NCBI GenBank assembly: GCA_964557855.1
Contig: CAZLBP010000011.1
Span: 42,664-106,663, forward strand
DNA: 64,000 nt
Origin: JAJRZL01 sp964557855
GTDB taxonomy: Bacteria; Zixibacteria; MSB-5A5; GN15; FEB-12
Direction: 5' to 3'
The position numbers and the translations under genes were made by a program. Positions 44,855-53,172 of the stretch are shown in pieces; position 1 is the first letter of the stretch; each line of letters starts with the position of its first letter. The notes beneath the pieces were generated by a model. The model saw only the letters and a list, made by a program, of their open reading frames with translations. It did not search any database and was not told the DNA's origin.

Positions 44855-45217
44855 TTACTCCTTGCTTAAGTCCGGCCTCAACTTAGCGGTCTCGCCGAGG
44901 TAAACATGGGTCACCTGTTGCTGTGACAGTCCGGTCTCGGCGTGGAGCAGTATGCGTATCACTCGGGTCATAGCCCCGGGGACCGCTATTTCCGATGCGC
45001 AGAGTACCGGCACGTACGTGAGGCCGTTGCCGCGGACGGCGTAAGCCGGGAAATCGGCGTTGAGATCCGGAGTGGCGGTGATGAATATTGAAACCAGCAT
45101 TTCCTCGGTGATCTGGTTCTTTTCGAGAAGCTGCCGGAGTAATTCGGTGGTCGCCTCGAAAATAGCTTCTTTGCTGTTTTCTCTGGGCTGTACGGCGCCG
45201 CGGATGCCTCTAATCAT
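44855..45217 (-). CDS. aroH: Chorismate mutase, AroH type
   Basis: A 120-residue monofunctional trimeric chorismate mutase converting chorismate to prephenate. It has IRGIRGAVQ with the active-site Arg near residue 6, FPAYAVR, VPVLCASEIAV with the catalytic Glu, and TRVIRILLH with the second key Arg. AGGAGAG at 45224-45230 sits 6 bases before the ATG. It is the first structural gene of aroH-tyrA-aminotransferase and starts about 57 bases after the attenuator terminator. Confidence 0.93.
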   Translation of the reverse strand: MIRGIRGAVQPRENSKEAIFEATTELLRQLLEKNQITEEMLVSIFITATPDLNADFPAYAVRGNGLTYVPVLCASEIAVPGAMTRVIRILLHAETGLSQQQVTHVYLGETAKLRPDLSKE

Positions 45218-45273
45218 CGGTTACTCTCCTCATTATTATGTGAAAGATATCGTCTCCAAGTCGGTTTTCCCAA

Positions 45274-45305
45274 CAAAAAACCCGCTGTCGTTGCGGACAG
45301 CGGGT
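45274..45305 (-). terminator. Attenuator terminator before aroH
   Basis: On the minus strand ACCCGCTGTC (45296-45305) pairs perfectly with GACAGCGGGT (45280-45289) and six U follow (45275-45280). It lies between the aromatic leader peptide and aroH. Its 5' arm can instead pair with GGACAGCGG at 45346-45354 inside the leader ORF. Confidence 0.9.
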
Positions 45306-45329
45306 CGGTATTTCAGTTTCTATCAGGGG

Positions 45330-45437
45330 TCAGACGTTAACACCTCCGCTGTCCGGCTCAGGGGCATAAAAATAGAAAAAGTAATAGCCTAACAGGTCAG
45401 ACAAAACAGTGGTGAGGTGATCGATTATCGTCTTCAT
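45330..45437 (-). CDS. Tyr/Phe-rich leader peptide of the aroH operon
   Basis: A 35-residue ORF, ATG 45437 to TGA 45330. Codons 18-24 are TAT TAC TTT TTC TAT TTT TAT, giving YYFFYFY, seven consecutive aromatic residues. Directly after them the RNA contains GGACAGCGG (45346-45354), complementary to the 5' arm of the terminator. This is the structure of amino-acid attenuators such as pheL. A ribosome stalled on Tyr or Phe codons would free the antiterminator; one reaching the stop would mask it and allow termination. An upstream CACCTC...CTGT stretch (codons 7-11) can pair with the antiterminator segment as a pause hairpin. No Shine-Dalgarno is present. Confidence 0.88.
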   Translation of the reverse strand: MKTIIDHLTTVLSDLLGYYFFYFYAPEPDSGGVNV

Positions 45438-45446
45438 AACGCGGAG

Positions 45447-45475
45447 AATATAGCAAAAAAGATAGATTTTGTCAA
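45447..45475 (-). promoter_or_regulatory. Promoter of the aroH leader, predicting a leaderless transcript
   Basis: A consensus TTGACA (45470-45475) and TATATT (45447-45452) with a 17-base spacer. Nine bases separate the -10 box from the leader ATG at 45437, so transcription should start within 2-4 bases of the ATG. Confidence 0.8.
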
Positions 45476-45636
45476 GGAAAAAGGGATGTTCAATCCAGTC
45501 GGCCACCAGGATTTATTTGACCAATTAGTCCGGTAGTCCGTCACCCTCCGCTGGTAGCTTGCGCCTAATGGCTGACAGGTAATTGCGGGAGAAGAAGGGT
45601 TGCGGAGCGTGTCACGCATTTCCGCTATTAATTACC

Positions 45637-45664
45637 TTGACGGATGCGGATATTTTCTTATACT
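45637..45664 (+). promoter_or_regulatory. Promoter of the rpmH operon
   Basis: TTGACG (45637-45642), a 16-base spacer and TATACT (45659-45664), with a predicted start about 28 bases before rpmH. Confidence 0.6.
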
Positions 45665-45698
45665 TGAAGGCTCTGTTGTAATTTAAAGTGAGAGAAAT

Positions 45699-45851
45699 AT
45701 GAAAAGAACGTTTCAACCGTCGAACCGAAAAAAGATGAATGACCACGGCTTCCGGGCCCGGATGGCTACCAAAGGGGGTCGCAAAGTTCTGGCCCGTCGT
45801 CGAGCCAGGGGAAGAAAAAGGCTGACTGCCAGCGTTGCCCGCAAAAAATAG
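45699..45851 (+). CDS. rpmH: Ribosomal protein L34
   Basis: A 50-residue, very basic protein. The sequence MKRTFQPSNRKKMNDHGFR and the segment ATKGGRKVLARRRARGRKRL are diagnostic of bL34. The usual family length is 44-50. GAGAG lies just upstream of the ATG. It starts the conserved rpmH-rnpA-yidD-yidC run, and rnpA overlaps its 3' end by 17 bases. Confidence 0.96.
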   Translation: MKRTFQPSNRKKMNDHGFRARMATKGGRKVLARRRARGRKRLTASVARKK

Positions 45852-46188
45852 GCTTCCGCGCCGGGAAAGTCTCAAACGAAACAGAGACATTCAGAAGCTC
45901 CTCAAACATGGCGACAGACTGTCCGCGGAGGGGTTCCGATGCATCTGGGCGCGATCGGAGTGGTTTGGCTATGTAGTGTTATTAACAAGGAAGCACGGCA
46001 ACGCGGTGCAGCGAAACCATACAAAGCGTATTTTTCGTGAAGCAATCCGGCACCAGAAAGATAGACTACGTCAACCGATTCATCTGGCAGTTCTGCCCGA
46101 TTACAGCGGTTGGCTGCCGGAATTCAAGGTGATCAATGCTGAAGTATCGCAGGTTTTCGATACAATCAACGAAGCCTTCTCCAATTAA
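45835..46188 (+). CDS. rnpA: Ribonuclease P protein component
   Basis: A 117-residue basic protein that binds RNase P RNA. Features are LPRRESLKRNRDIQKLLKHGDRL at the N-terminus and the RNA-binding helix RNHTKRIFREAIR (RNR-like motif) near residues 60-72. The only plausible starts overlap rpmH (TTG 45835), a known arrangement for rnpA. The catalytic RNA gene itself is not seen in this window. Confidence 0.88.
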   Translation: MPAKNRLPRRESLKRNRDIQKLLKHGDRLSAEGFRCIWARSEWFGYVVLLTRKHGNAVQRNHTKRIFREAIRHQKDRLRQPIHLAVLPDYSGWLPEFKVINAEVSQVFDTINEAFSN

Positions 46189-46441
46189 CCGTTCACCGGC
46201 AGCCAGGTTTCTGGTATTTCTTATCCAAGTATACCGAGTTACTCTCTCTCCAATAGTAGGGAGTTCCTGCCGGTTTTATCCTACGTGCTCCGTCTATATG
46301 CAAGAGGCGATCGAACTACACGGAGCATTGAAAGGGAGTATGATGGGGCTGAAACGACTGGGGACCTGTCATCCGTGGCATGACGGTGGGTATGACCCGG
46401 TACCCGGACAATCAACGAGCCCGACCGACGGGGCCAACTAA
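46136..46441 (+). CDS. yidD: Membrane protein insertion efficiency factor
   Basis: A 101-residue protein with an amphipathic N-terminal helix. The conserved core reads RVTLSPIVGSSCRFYPTCSVYMQEAIELHGALKG...RLGTCHPWHDGGYDPVP, giving the Cys and PTCS motifs of YidD. ATG 46136 overlaps rnpA by about 50 bases; the first 17 residues before the core may be longer than in the native protein. It assists YidC-dependent insertion and lies directly upstream of yidC. Confidence 0.9.
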   Translation: MLKYRRFSIQSTKPSPINRSPAARFLVFLIQVYRVTLSPIVGSSCRFYPTCSVYMQEAIELHGALKGSMMGLKRLGTCHPWHDGGYDPVPGQSTSPTDGAN

Positions 46442-46460
46442 TTGAGTCAGGATACGCACT

Positions 46461-48185
46461 TTGGATAAGAAGACACTACCGATTATTGTCCTCCTTGTAC
46501 TTGCCATCGTTTTCTACATACCTATACTCAAGTTCCTGGGGCTGTATACTCCGTCGGAACAACCTGTTCAACAAGCGGATACGACTAGTCAAGAGGAGTC
46601 TCCTGCTCCGGATACTCACCAACAACCCACAGATTTCGCAGACACCGAGATCAGAGAAGTACAAAAACCACCGCGAGATACCGATCAACCTGCGGCTGAC
46701 ACTATCCCGGTTGATACCATTACTATTTCGACTAACAAATATGTGGTGACCCTGACGAATCAAGGCGGCGGACCGATTTCAATCCTCCTTAAAGAGTATG
46801 ACTATAAGAACGGTGATCCGGTCCAGATGCTCCCTGATGCTGATGCCGTTACACCTGATGCCTACTTTGCCGGTGGCACGTTTGCAACATCGGAACTGAT
46901 GTTCAACTCGGATCTCATACCTGATGAATACGATGCCACCCGCGACACAATTGAATTGACCTACACGTATATTTCTGCCGACGGGGCAGCTATTCATAGA
47001 GAATACCGTTTCTATCCGGACGAATATCATTTTGACCTGTACTTGACATTGGATCAGCCACAGAAGATGGGCTTGGAACGTCAATACACTTTGATGTGGA
47101 ATACTCCTTTGATGCCAACCGAGCCGCAGCAAGACAAGGATTATGGTTCGATGCAGGCGGTGGCCATGATGTCGGGATCTCGTGAGGCATTAGATGATTG
47201 GGAGGGGAGCACGCTGGATCAGTCGCTGGATGGGTATACGGAGTGGGCCGGGGTGCGTTCGAAGTACTTTGCCGCGGCCATGATTCCCCTTAATCGGGTC
47301 GCCGATCGCGCGGTGGCACATGGGGAGAAAAGTAAGATCTCGACACCCGAGGGACGTATAGAGCAGAGGCTGATCACGGCCGGTATGGTGCTGCAGTTCG
47401 CGGCCGTGACCAACTTGACCGACAGTTTCACAGTTTTTGTAGGGCCGATGGACTATCTGGTGATGGACGACTACGGCGTAGATTTAGAGGCGATACTGGA
47501 TATCGCCACTATGCCGTTTCTGGGGACCGTGATCCTGAAGCCGTTTGCCCTGGGGATAATGTGGCTGTTGCCGAAGATGTATAACCTTGTCCCCAACTAT
47601 GGGTTGGTGATCATACTGTTTGCGCTTGTTATTAAAGTAATCACGTTACCGCTTTCTTTGAAGCAGTTCAAGTCGATGCAGGCCATGAAGGATGTGGCCC
47701 CGGAAATGGAGCGGCTGAAACAAAAGTACAAGAAAGATCCCCAAGGGCTTCAGAAAGCGACAATGAAGATGTACAAGGAACGTGGGGTCAATCCGATGTC
47801 GGGTTGCCTTGTCATGCTCCCACAGATGCCACTAATGATCGCCATGTTCCGTGTGTTCCAGGCCACCGTGCTCCTTCGGGCCGAACCGTTTGTCTGGTTC
47901 ATTGATGATCTCTCAAAAGGTGCCTCCGGACCTACTGATCCGTACATAATCCTGGTAGTACTCATGGTGGTGACTCAATTCGTTTCTTCGAAGTTGACAA
48001 TGGCATCGGGCCAGCAACAGCAGAAAGCTTTGATCTACATTTTCCCGCTCATGATGGGGATTTTGTTATACAGCTTACCTTCCGGGCTCATCCTCTATTG
48101 GACCATATTTTCGGTGCTGTCATTACTGGATTGGTTCGTATTCAAACGGGGTAAGATGAAAAATGCCGAAGTCAAGACCGCTTGA
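46461..48185 (+). CDS. yidC: Membrane protein insertase
   Basis: A 574-residue insertase. It has an N-terminal helix (residues 6-27), a Pro/Asp/Thr-rich linker (about 30-85) and a periplasmic beta-sandwich domain (90-330). The conserved C-terminal hydrophobic core follows with ALVIKVITLPLSLKQFKSMQAMKDVAPEMERLKQKYKKD, and MSGCLVMLPQMPLMIAMF and the final helices. The start is TTG 46461 with TCAGGA upstream. The groove Arg is probably in helix 1 of the core. Its 3' end overlaps mnmE. Confidence 0.93.
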   Translation: MDKKTLPIIVLLVLAIVFYIPILKFLGLYTPSEQPVQQADTTSQEESPAPDTHQQPTDFADTEIREVQKPPRDTDQPAADTIPVDTITISTNKYVVTLTNQGGGPISILLKEYDYKNGDPVQMLPDADAVTPDAYFAGGTFATSELMFNSDLIPDEYDATRDTIELTYTYISADGAAIHREYRFYPDEYHFDLYLTLDQPQKMGLERQYTLMWNTPLMPTEPQQDKDYGSMQAVAMMSGSREALDDWEGSTLDQSLDGYTEWAGVRSKYFAAAMIPLNRVADRAVAHGEKSKISTPEGRIEQRLITAGMVLQFAAVTNLTDSFTVFVGPMDYLVMDDYGVDLEAILDIATMPFLGTVILKPFALGIMWLLPKMYNLVPNYGLVIILFALVIKVITLPLSLKQFKSMQAMKDVAPEMERLKQKYKKDPQGLQKATMKMYKERGVNPMSGCLVMLPQMPLMIAMFRVFQATVLLRAEPFVWFIDDLSKGASGPTDPYIILVVLMVVTQFVSSKLTMASGQQQQKALIYIFPLMMGILLYSLPSGLILYWTIFSVLSLLDWFVFKRGKMKNAEVKTA

Positions 48186-49587
48186 AGGGTTCAAAGAGCT
48201 CGGGCGACTCCCACAAGACGACAATTCAGAGACAATCGCTGCGATAATCACTCCTCCGGGTGAGGGTGGCATCGCCGCTGTGCGGCTGGCCGGCGGGGCA
48301 TGCTTGAGCCTTGTTGAAAAGCACTTCAGGCCAAAAACAGCCGGCGCAATGCGACCCTTTGTGCTGCGTTATGGACAATTCCTGGATTTGGATGGTGAGC
48401 TCATTGATGAAGTTACAGCGGTCCATATGCCACATGGTCAATCCTACACTGGGTTGGAACAAATTGAGGTGTTCTGTCACGGTGGCAGATACGTTGTGAG
48501 GCGAATCTTGAACGAGTTATTGAAGTCCGGAGCACGTGCGGCGGAGCCAGGGGAGTTCACCAAGCTGGCATTCTTGTCCGGACGTATTGATCTCAGCCGA
48601 GCAGAAGCTGTGGCGGAAATGGTCCGTGCCGACACCGGGATGTCCTACGAAACAGCACGGGAGCACCTCCTGGGAGCATATACGGAGCACGTGAACTCGA
48701 TCAGGAGCACGGTTGTGTCATTGATCGCTGAGGTTGAAGCCTCAGTTGATTTCCCCGATGAGGGAATCGAGACTGAAGACAAGGCGCGGATGCTTGGAAG
48801 CATAGGGTCAGTGGCTGATAAGATTCAGGAGCTCGTGGCATCGTATTCGGGCGGACGGATTCTTAAAGAGGGATTTCGAATTGCGATCGGGGGCCGACCG
48901 AATGCCGGGAAGTCATCATTGTTCAATCTCTTACTGCGACAGGAGCGCGCCCTGGTAACACCCACTGCGGGTACAACCAGAGACTATCTGTCCGAGTGGA
49001 TTGATCTTGACGGTTACGCGGTAAACCTGATTGACACGGCCGGAATTCGCAAGGGGGGTGGGCAGATTGAGAAGGCCGGGCAGGAGTCGGCCCGGAAGCT
49101 GATGAGGTCGGCCGATTTGACAATCTGGATGGTTGATCTGTCGATGAAAAACTGGAAGCGGCAATTGAAAACTGATCTGAAACAGTTGAGCGACCTTCAC
49201 ATGTTATTACTGGGAAATAAAATAGACCTATTGCAAAGTGCCGAAGAGGTTCTTGAGTCGGGTCGCGAATTGTCAATGTTAACCGTTTCATGCAGGACGA
49301 ATCAGGGAATTGGGCAGTTTAGGAACCAGGTCTTGTCTCAGATCGAAGATAATATGCCGGACTTGACGCCGGGTCTGGTGGTAACCTCGGAAAGGCACGC
49401 TCAGAAATTCAGAGAGTCTCGGAAGTCTCTGCAGGCGGCCAAGAAGAACCTGGAACATGATGAATCGCCGGAGATAATAGCGTTTGATCTCAGGTCAGCG
49501 GCGAATGCCATTGATGAAATCACGGGAAAGATATATAATGAGGATATATTGGAGGAAATATTCTCCAAGTTCTGTATCGGAAAGTGA
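48163..49587 (+). CDS. mnmE: tRNA uridine-5-carboxymethylaminomethyl GTPase
   Basis: A 474-residue GTPase that acts with MnmG to modify wobble U34. It has an N-terminal tetrahydrofolate domain (ETIAAIITPPGEGGIAAVRL), helical region, and G domain with G1 GRPNAGKSS (residues 244-252), DTAGIR and GNKIDL. The C-terminal CIGK motif is intact (FCIGK). ATG 48163 overlaps yidC by 23 bases; about 20 residues precede the usual N-terminus, so a start further in is possible. Confidence 0.93.
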   Translation: MPKSRPLEGFKELGRLPQDDNSETIAAIITPPGEGGIAAVRLAGGACLSLVEKHFRPKTAGAMRPFVLRYGQFLDLDGELIDEVTAVHMPHGQSYTGLEQIEVFCHGGRYVVRRILNELLKSGARAAEPGEFTKLAFLSGRIDLSRAEAVAEMVRADTGMSYETAREHLLGAYTEHVNSIRSTVVSLIAEVEASVDFPDEGIETEDKARMLGSIGSVADKIQELVASYSGGRILKEGFRIAIGGRPNAGKSSLFNLLLRQERALVTPTAGTTRDYLSEWIDLDGYAVNLIDTAGIRKGGGQIEKAGQESARKLMRSADLTIWMVDLSMKNWKRQLKTDLKQLSDLHMLLLGNKIDLLQSAEEVLESGRELSMLTVSCRTNQGIGQFRNQVLSQIEDNMPDLTPGLVVTSERHAQKFRESRKSLQAAKKNLEHDESPEIIAFDLRSAANAIDEITGKIYNEDILEEIFSKFCIGK

Positions 49588-49722
49588 GTGAGGTAACCAG
49601 AAGTTTGTTAAGGAACCGGAGATTGTTTTACTGTCAGTCATTACTGAATCTTCCTAACAACTTGGACTTGTTGTTAGCGTAAGGACTGATGATTCAAGGA
49701 GAAATGAACCGGGAACTGCTCG

Positions 49723-49738
49723 TGTTTCACGTGAAACA
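49723..49738. promoter_or_regulatory. parS site 1
   Basis: TGTTTCACGTGAAACA, a perfect 16-bp match to the bacterial chromosomal ParB-binding palindrome, lies in the 207-base gap between mnmE and mnmG. Confidence 0.95.
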
Positions 49739-49794
49739 ATGTCAACCATGCGCGGTTATTGTCGCGTTACCATGTAGAAGCGAAGTAGAAGTGA

Positions 49795-51666
49795 ATGAAA
49801 GTAGTTGATTTTGACATAATCGTTGTCGGTGGCGGACACGCCGGTGTCGAGGCGGCTCTGGCTGCGGCTCGCATGGAGAAGACAGCCGCCATAATTACTA
49901 TGGACGCTTCCAGGCTGGCGCTCATGTCGTGTAATCCGGCTATCGGGGGAATCGGCAAGTCACATCTGGTGAAGGAAGTCGATGTATTGGGGGGACTTAT
50001 GGGAGTAGCTATTGATGCGACCGGGATTCAGTTCAGGCGTTTGAATCTGTCTCGAGGCCCGGCAGTCTGGTCGACGCGCGCTCAGGCCGACCGAATTAAG
50101 TACAACCAATTCGTGGTGAATTATGTCGCAAATAAACCTAATGTGACAGTCATTGAAGGCCTGGCCGGGGAGCTTCTCACCGAAAAGGGCAGTGTCATAG
50201 GGATCCGAACTGAAGTTGGGCAACCGATTTACTCCCACGCGGTTATTATAGCAACCGGGACGTTCCTCGGGGGGTTGATCCATATAGGAGACAGGAAAAT
50301 CAAGGCCGGGCGCATCGGGGAAAACGCAGCATACAAACTCTCAGAATCATTCCTTTCGTACGGCTTTGAGGTTGGGCGGCTGAAAACCGGGACCCCGCCG
50401 CGTCTGGATGGAAAGAGCATTGACTGGTCGAAGTGTGAGGTCCAGCCGGGAGAAGAGCCGCCGCCGTTCTTCTCATTCCGATCACCGGAACGATCGGTGG
50501 CTCAAGTGCCTTGTCATCTTACGTTTACCACGTCGGAAACTAAAGCACTGATTTCCCGAAACGAGCATTTGTCTCCCATATTCTCGGGCCAAATCAGATC
50601 GACCGGTCCCAGATACTGTCCTTCTATTGAGGATAAGTTCCACAGGTTTCCGGATAAGGAGAGACATCAGATTTTCCTGGAGCCGGAAGGCAACGGCACC
50701 GACGAGGTGTATCCGAACGGGTTTTCGACGGCTTTGCCTGAGAATGTCCAAAATGTTGCCATTCAGACAATTGTCGGGCTGGAGCGAGCCCGAATTACGC
50801 GGCCGGGTTACGCGGTCGAGTACGACTACTGTCCGGCTTATCAAATCAAGCCCTCGATGGAAACGAAGCGCCTTCGCGGTTTGTTTCTGGCAGGACAAAT
50901 CAATGGGACTTCGGGATACGAGGAGGCTGCCGGTCAGGGGATAATGGCGGGCATCAATGCGGCCTTATACATTGAAAAGCAGGCGCCGTTTATCCTGGAC
51001 AGATCTGAGGCGTATATCGGAGTGATGATTGATGACTTGACGACTCGTTCGACAACTGAACCGTATCGGATGTTCACTTCACGCGCCGAATATCGCCTGG
51101 CGCTACGTGAGGACAACGCCAGAGATCGGCTTATGAAATACGCAGAGCGACATAATCTTTTGCCGAACAAAGAATTCAAAGAATTCGGTGAGATCCGGCA
51201 AAAGACCGACAGCGTCATCAAACACCTCCGGAGAAAACGGGTGAAAGTGGTCGATCTGGGTGGGCTGTCCTCTCGTTTCAAGCGAGTCGACAGCATCAGC
51301 TTGGAGAATCTCCTGAAACAACCGGTCGTCACAGAGAGTCATGCTTTGGAGCTTATGGCGAAATTCGATGGTGATTTAACCGGGGATCCCGAAATCCTGA
51401 CGAGAGCCTTTATTTCTATACGTTATGCCGGGTATCTCGACAAACAAGAACGGGAAATTGACAAATTCAGGAAGCTGGAACGCGAGGAAATACCGGACAG
51501 CTTTGAGTTTGAGAACGTAACGGGTTTGAAGATGGAAGCGCGGGAGAAGTTTATACATTACCGGCCGCGTTCGCTGGGGCAGGCGGGGAGAATTGAAGGT
51601 GTGACACCTGGCGATATAGCCGTTCTGTCGGTTCATTTGCACAAGTTCAAGTCTCTGCCGGCATGA
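49795..51666 (+). CDS. mnmG: tRNA uridine-5-carboxymethylaminomethyl modification enzyme (FAD)
   Basis: A 623-residue flavoprotein partner of MnmE. The N-terminal FAD motif is IIVVGGGHAGVEAALAAARM (residues 8-27), followed by CNPAIGGIGKSHLVKEVDVLGG and RAQADRIKYN. KTGTPPRLDGKSIDWS and AGQINGTSGYEEAAGQG are also present. The C-terminal domain ends with RPRSLGQAGRIEGVTPGDIAVLSVHL, typical of the family. It overlaps rsmG by 4 bases (ATGA). Confidence 0.96.
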   Translation: MKVVDFDIIVVGGGHAGVEAALAAARMEKTAAIITMDASRLALMSCNPAIGGIGKSHLVKEVDVLGGLMGVAIDATGIQFRRLNLSRGPAVWSTRAQADRIKYNQFVVNYVANKPNVTVIEGLAGELLTEKGSVIGIRTEVGQPIYSHAVIIATGTFLGGLIHIGDRKIKAGRIGENAAYKLSESFLSYGFEVGRLKTGTPPRLDGKSIDWSKCEVQPGEEPPPFFSFRSPERSVAQVPCHLTFTTSETKALISRNEHLSPIFSGQIRSTGPRYCPSIEDKFHRFPDKERHQIFLEPEGNGTDEVYPNGFSTALPENVQNVAIQTIVGLERARITRPGYAVEYDYCPAYQIKPSMETKRLRGLFLAGQINGTSGYEEAAGQGIMAGINAALYIEKQAPFILDRSEAYIGVMIDDLTTRSTTEPYRMFTSRAEYRLALREDNARDRLMKYAERHNLLPNKEFKEFGEIRQKTDSVIKHLRRKRVKVVDLGGLSSRFKRVDSISLENLLKQPVVTESHALELMAKFDGDLTGDPEILTRAFISIRYAGYLDKQEREIDKFRKLEREEIPDSFEFENVTGLKMEAREKFIHYRPRSLGQAGRIEGVTPGDIAVLSVHLHKFKSLPA

Positions 51667-52304
51667 ACTGCGATCATGAAATGGCAGCCTACAATCCGGG
51701 GCAGGTGATCAGTCGACTGGACCCTGAGAGTAAGCTCAATCGGTACTATCACTTATTGCTGAAAGAAAACGAACGGGTCAATCTTGTTTCACGTGAAACA
51801 CTGAGCCGTAAATCAGGGGTAACGCCAGGAGGAATTCCTGAAGGTCTACTCAAACTGGGGGTAGAATCATTGGTTCCGATCGAAAACCTGCAGGAGACTG
51901 CCTTTGAGAATTACCTCGACATAGGATCCGGTGGCGGATTCCCGGCAGTTCCGATTTTGCTTCTCTATAGAGTCGGTCACGCTTGTATGGTAGAGAGAAC
52001 ACAAAAAAAAGCGGGGGCTTTGCGCCGGATACTTCTGGCGTTGGAGAAAAGAGCCGAAATCAGGCCGGAGTCCTTCGAACAATGCGACCTGGGCAATGAG
52101 ACATTTGATCTGGTCACGCTTCGACAGGTGAAATTGACTCCGGCTTTGCTTGGGCGGATACTATCGTTGCTGGCGGTGGGTGGGGTATTCGTTTACTACT
52201 CCCGCTATAGGGCTGATTCCCCAATGAATTCACTTGCAGCCCGGGTAATTGAGTTCAGGTCAGATGCGGGATCAAGCCATTGGGTTACATTCTTTTATAA
52301 GTAG
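51663..52304 (+). CDS. rsmG: 16S rRNA (guanine527-N7)-methyltransferase
   Basis: A 213-residue SAM-dependent methyltransferase. It has NRYYHLLLKENERVNLVSRET at the N-terminus and the SAM motif YLDIGSGGGFPAVPILLL near residues 80-97; FDLVTLRQVK follows. The region encoding NLVSRET holds the second perfect parS site. It starts in a 4-base overlap with mnmG. Confidence 0.92.
   Translation: MNCDHEMAAYNPGQVISRLDPESKLNRYYHLLLKENERVNLVSRETLSRKSGVTPGGIPEGLLKLGVESLVPIENLQETAFENYLDIGSGGGFPAVPILLLYRVGHACMVERTQKKAGALRRILLALEKRAEIRPESFEQCDLGNETFDLVTLRQVKLTPALLGRILSLLAVGGVFVYYSRYRADSPMNSLAARVIEFRSDAGSSHWVTFFYK
51785..51800. promoter_or_regulatory. parS site 2 (inside rsmG)
   Basis: A second perfect TGTTTCACGTGAAACA, within codons of the conserved NLVSRET motif of RsmG and 2 kb from parS site 1. 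Confidence 0.95.
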
Positions 52305-52329
52305 ATCTTTTCGAATTCGGTTGTTTTTG

Positions 52330-52358
52330 TTGATTCCCGTATCGAACTCTGTTACAAT
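52330..52358 (+). promoter_or_regulatory. Promoter for parA
   Basis: TTGATT (52330-52335) and TACAAT (52353-52358) with a 17-base spacer, 56 bases before the parA start. Confidence 0.5.
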
Positions 52359-52413
52359 TGACGTATCAGCCGATCCGGTATTCGGTTAGGAACTTGTTGC
52401 AAAGGAGTTGTGC

Positions 52414-53172
52414 TTGGCCAAGGTAATTGCGATCGTCAATCAGAAAGGCGGAGTCGGCAAGACGACCACGGCGGTCAATTTGAGTTGTTGTCTGGCCGCG
52501 GCGGAACGTCGCACCTGTCTGATCGATATCGATCCCCAGGGCAATGCTACCAGCGGTATGGGGGTGGACAAAAATAAGATAGAAGAATCTATTTACGACG
52601 TTATATTGGGGCATCGGCCGCTGGCGGGCGTAGCGCTGTCGACGTCGTTCGCTCACCTCCATCTGGTACCGTCGGCCATGGCGCTGGTGGGAGCGGAGGT
52701 GGAGCTGGTGAGCATGTTATCCCGGGAGACGCGCCTGCGTCAGGCGCTCGAGCCGGTGTTATCCACGTATGATTATATTATAGCGGACTGTCCACCATCT
52801 CTCGGCCTGTTGACGATCAACACCCTGACGGCGGCGGACTCGGTCATCATACCGATTCAGGCCGAGTACTACGCTCTGGAAGGTCTGGGGCAATTACTGA
52901 ACACGATCAACCTGGTCCGGGAGAATCTCAACCCGCGGCTGCAGATCGAGGGCGTGCTGCTGACCATGCACGACACCCGCTTGAATTTGTCGCGCCAGGT
53001 CCATGCTGAGCTGGAGAAGCATTTCAACGGCAAAGTGTACCGGACGGTCATTTCGCGCAACGTGCGTTTGTCGGAGGCGCCTTCGTTCGGGCAACCGATT
53101 ATCCTGTACGATGTGCATTCGACGGGTGCGGAAAACTACATGTCCCTGACACGGGAGGTATTGAGCCGATGA
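52414..53172 (+). CDS. parA: Chromosome-partitioning ATPase ParA/Soj
   Basis: A 252-residue deviant-Walker ATPase. I choose TTG 52414 because AAGGAG (52402-52407) is 6 bases upstream; TTG 52408 is too close to that site. It has KGGVGKTTT at residues 11-19, DIDPQGNATSG, YIIADCPPSLG and PIQAEYYALEGL. It binds DNA non-specifically as an ATP dimer and drives ParB-parS segregation. It overlaps parB by 4 bases. Confidence 0.95.
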   Translation: MAKVIAIVNQKGGVGKTTTAVNLSCCLAAAERRTCLIDIDPQGNATSGMGVDKNKIEESIYDVILGHRPLAGVALSTSFAHLHLVPSAMALVGAEVELVSMLSRETRLRQALEPVLSTYDYIIADCPPSLGLLTINTLTAADSVIIPIQAEYYALEGLGQLLNTINLVRENLNPRLQIEGVLLTMHDTRLNLSRQVHAELEKHFNGKVYRTVISRNVRLSEAPSFGQPIILYDVHSTGAENYMSLTREVLSR

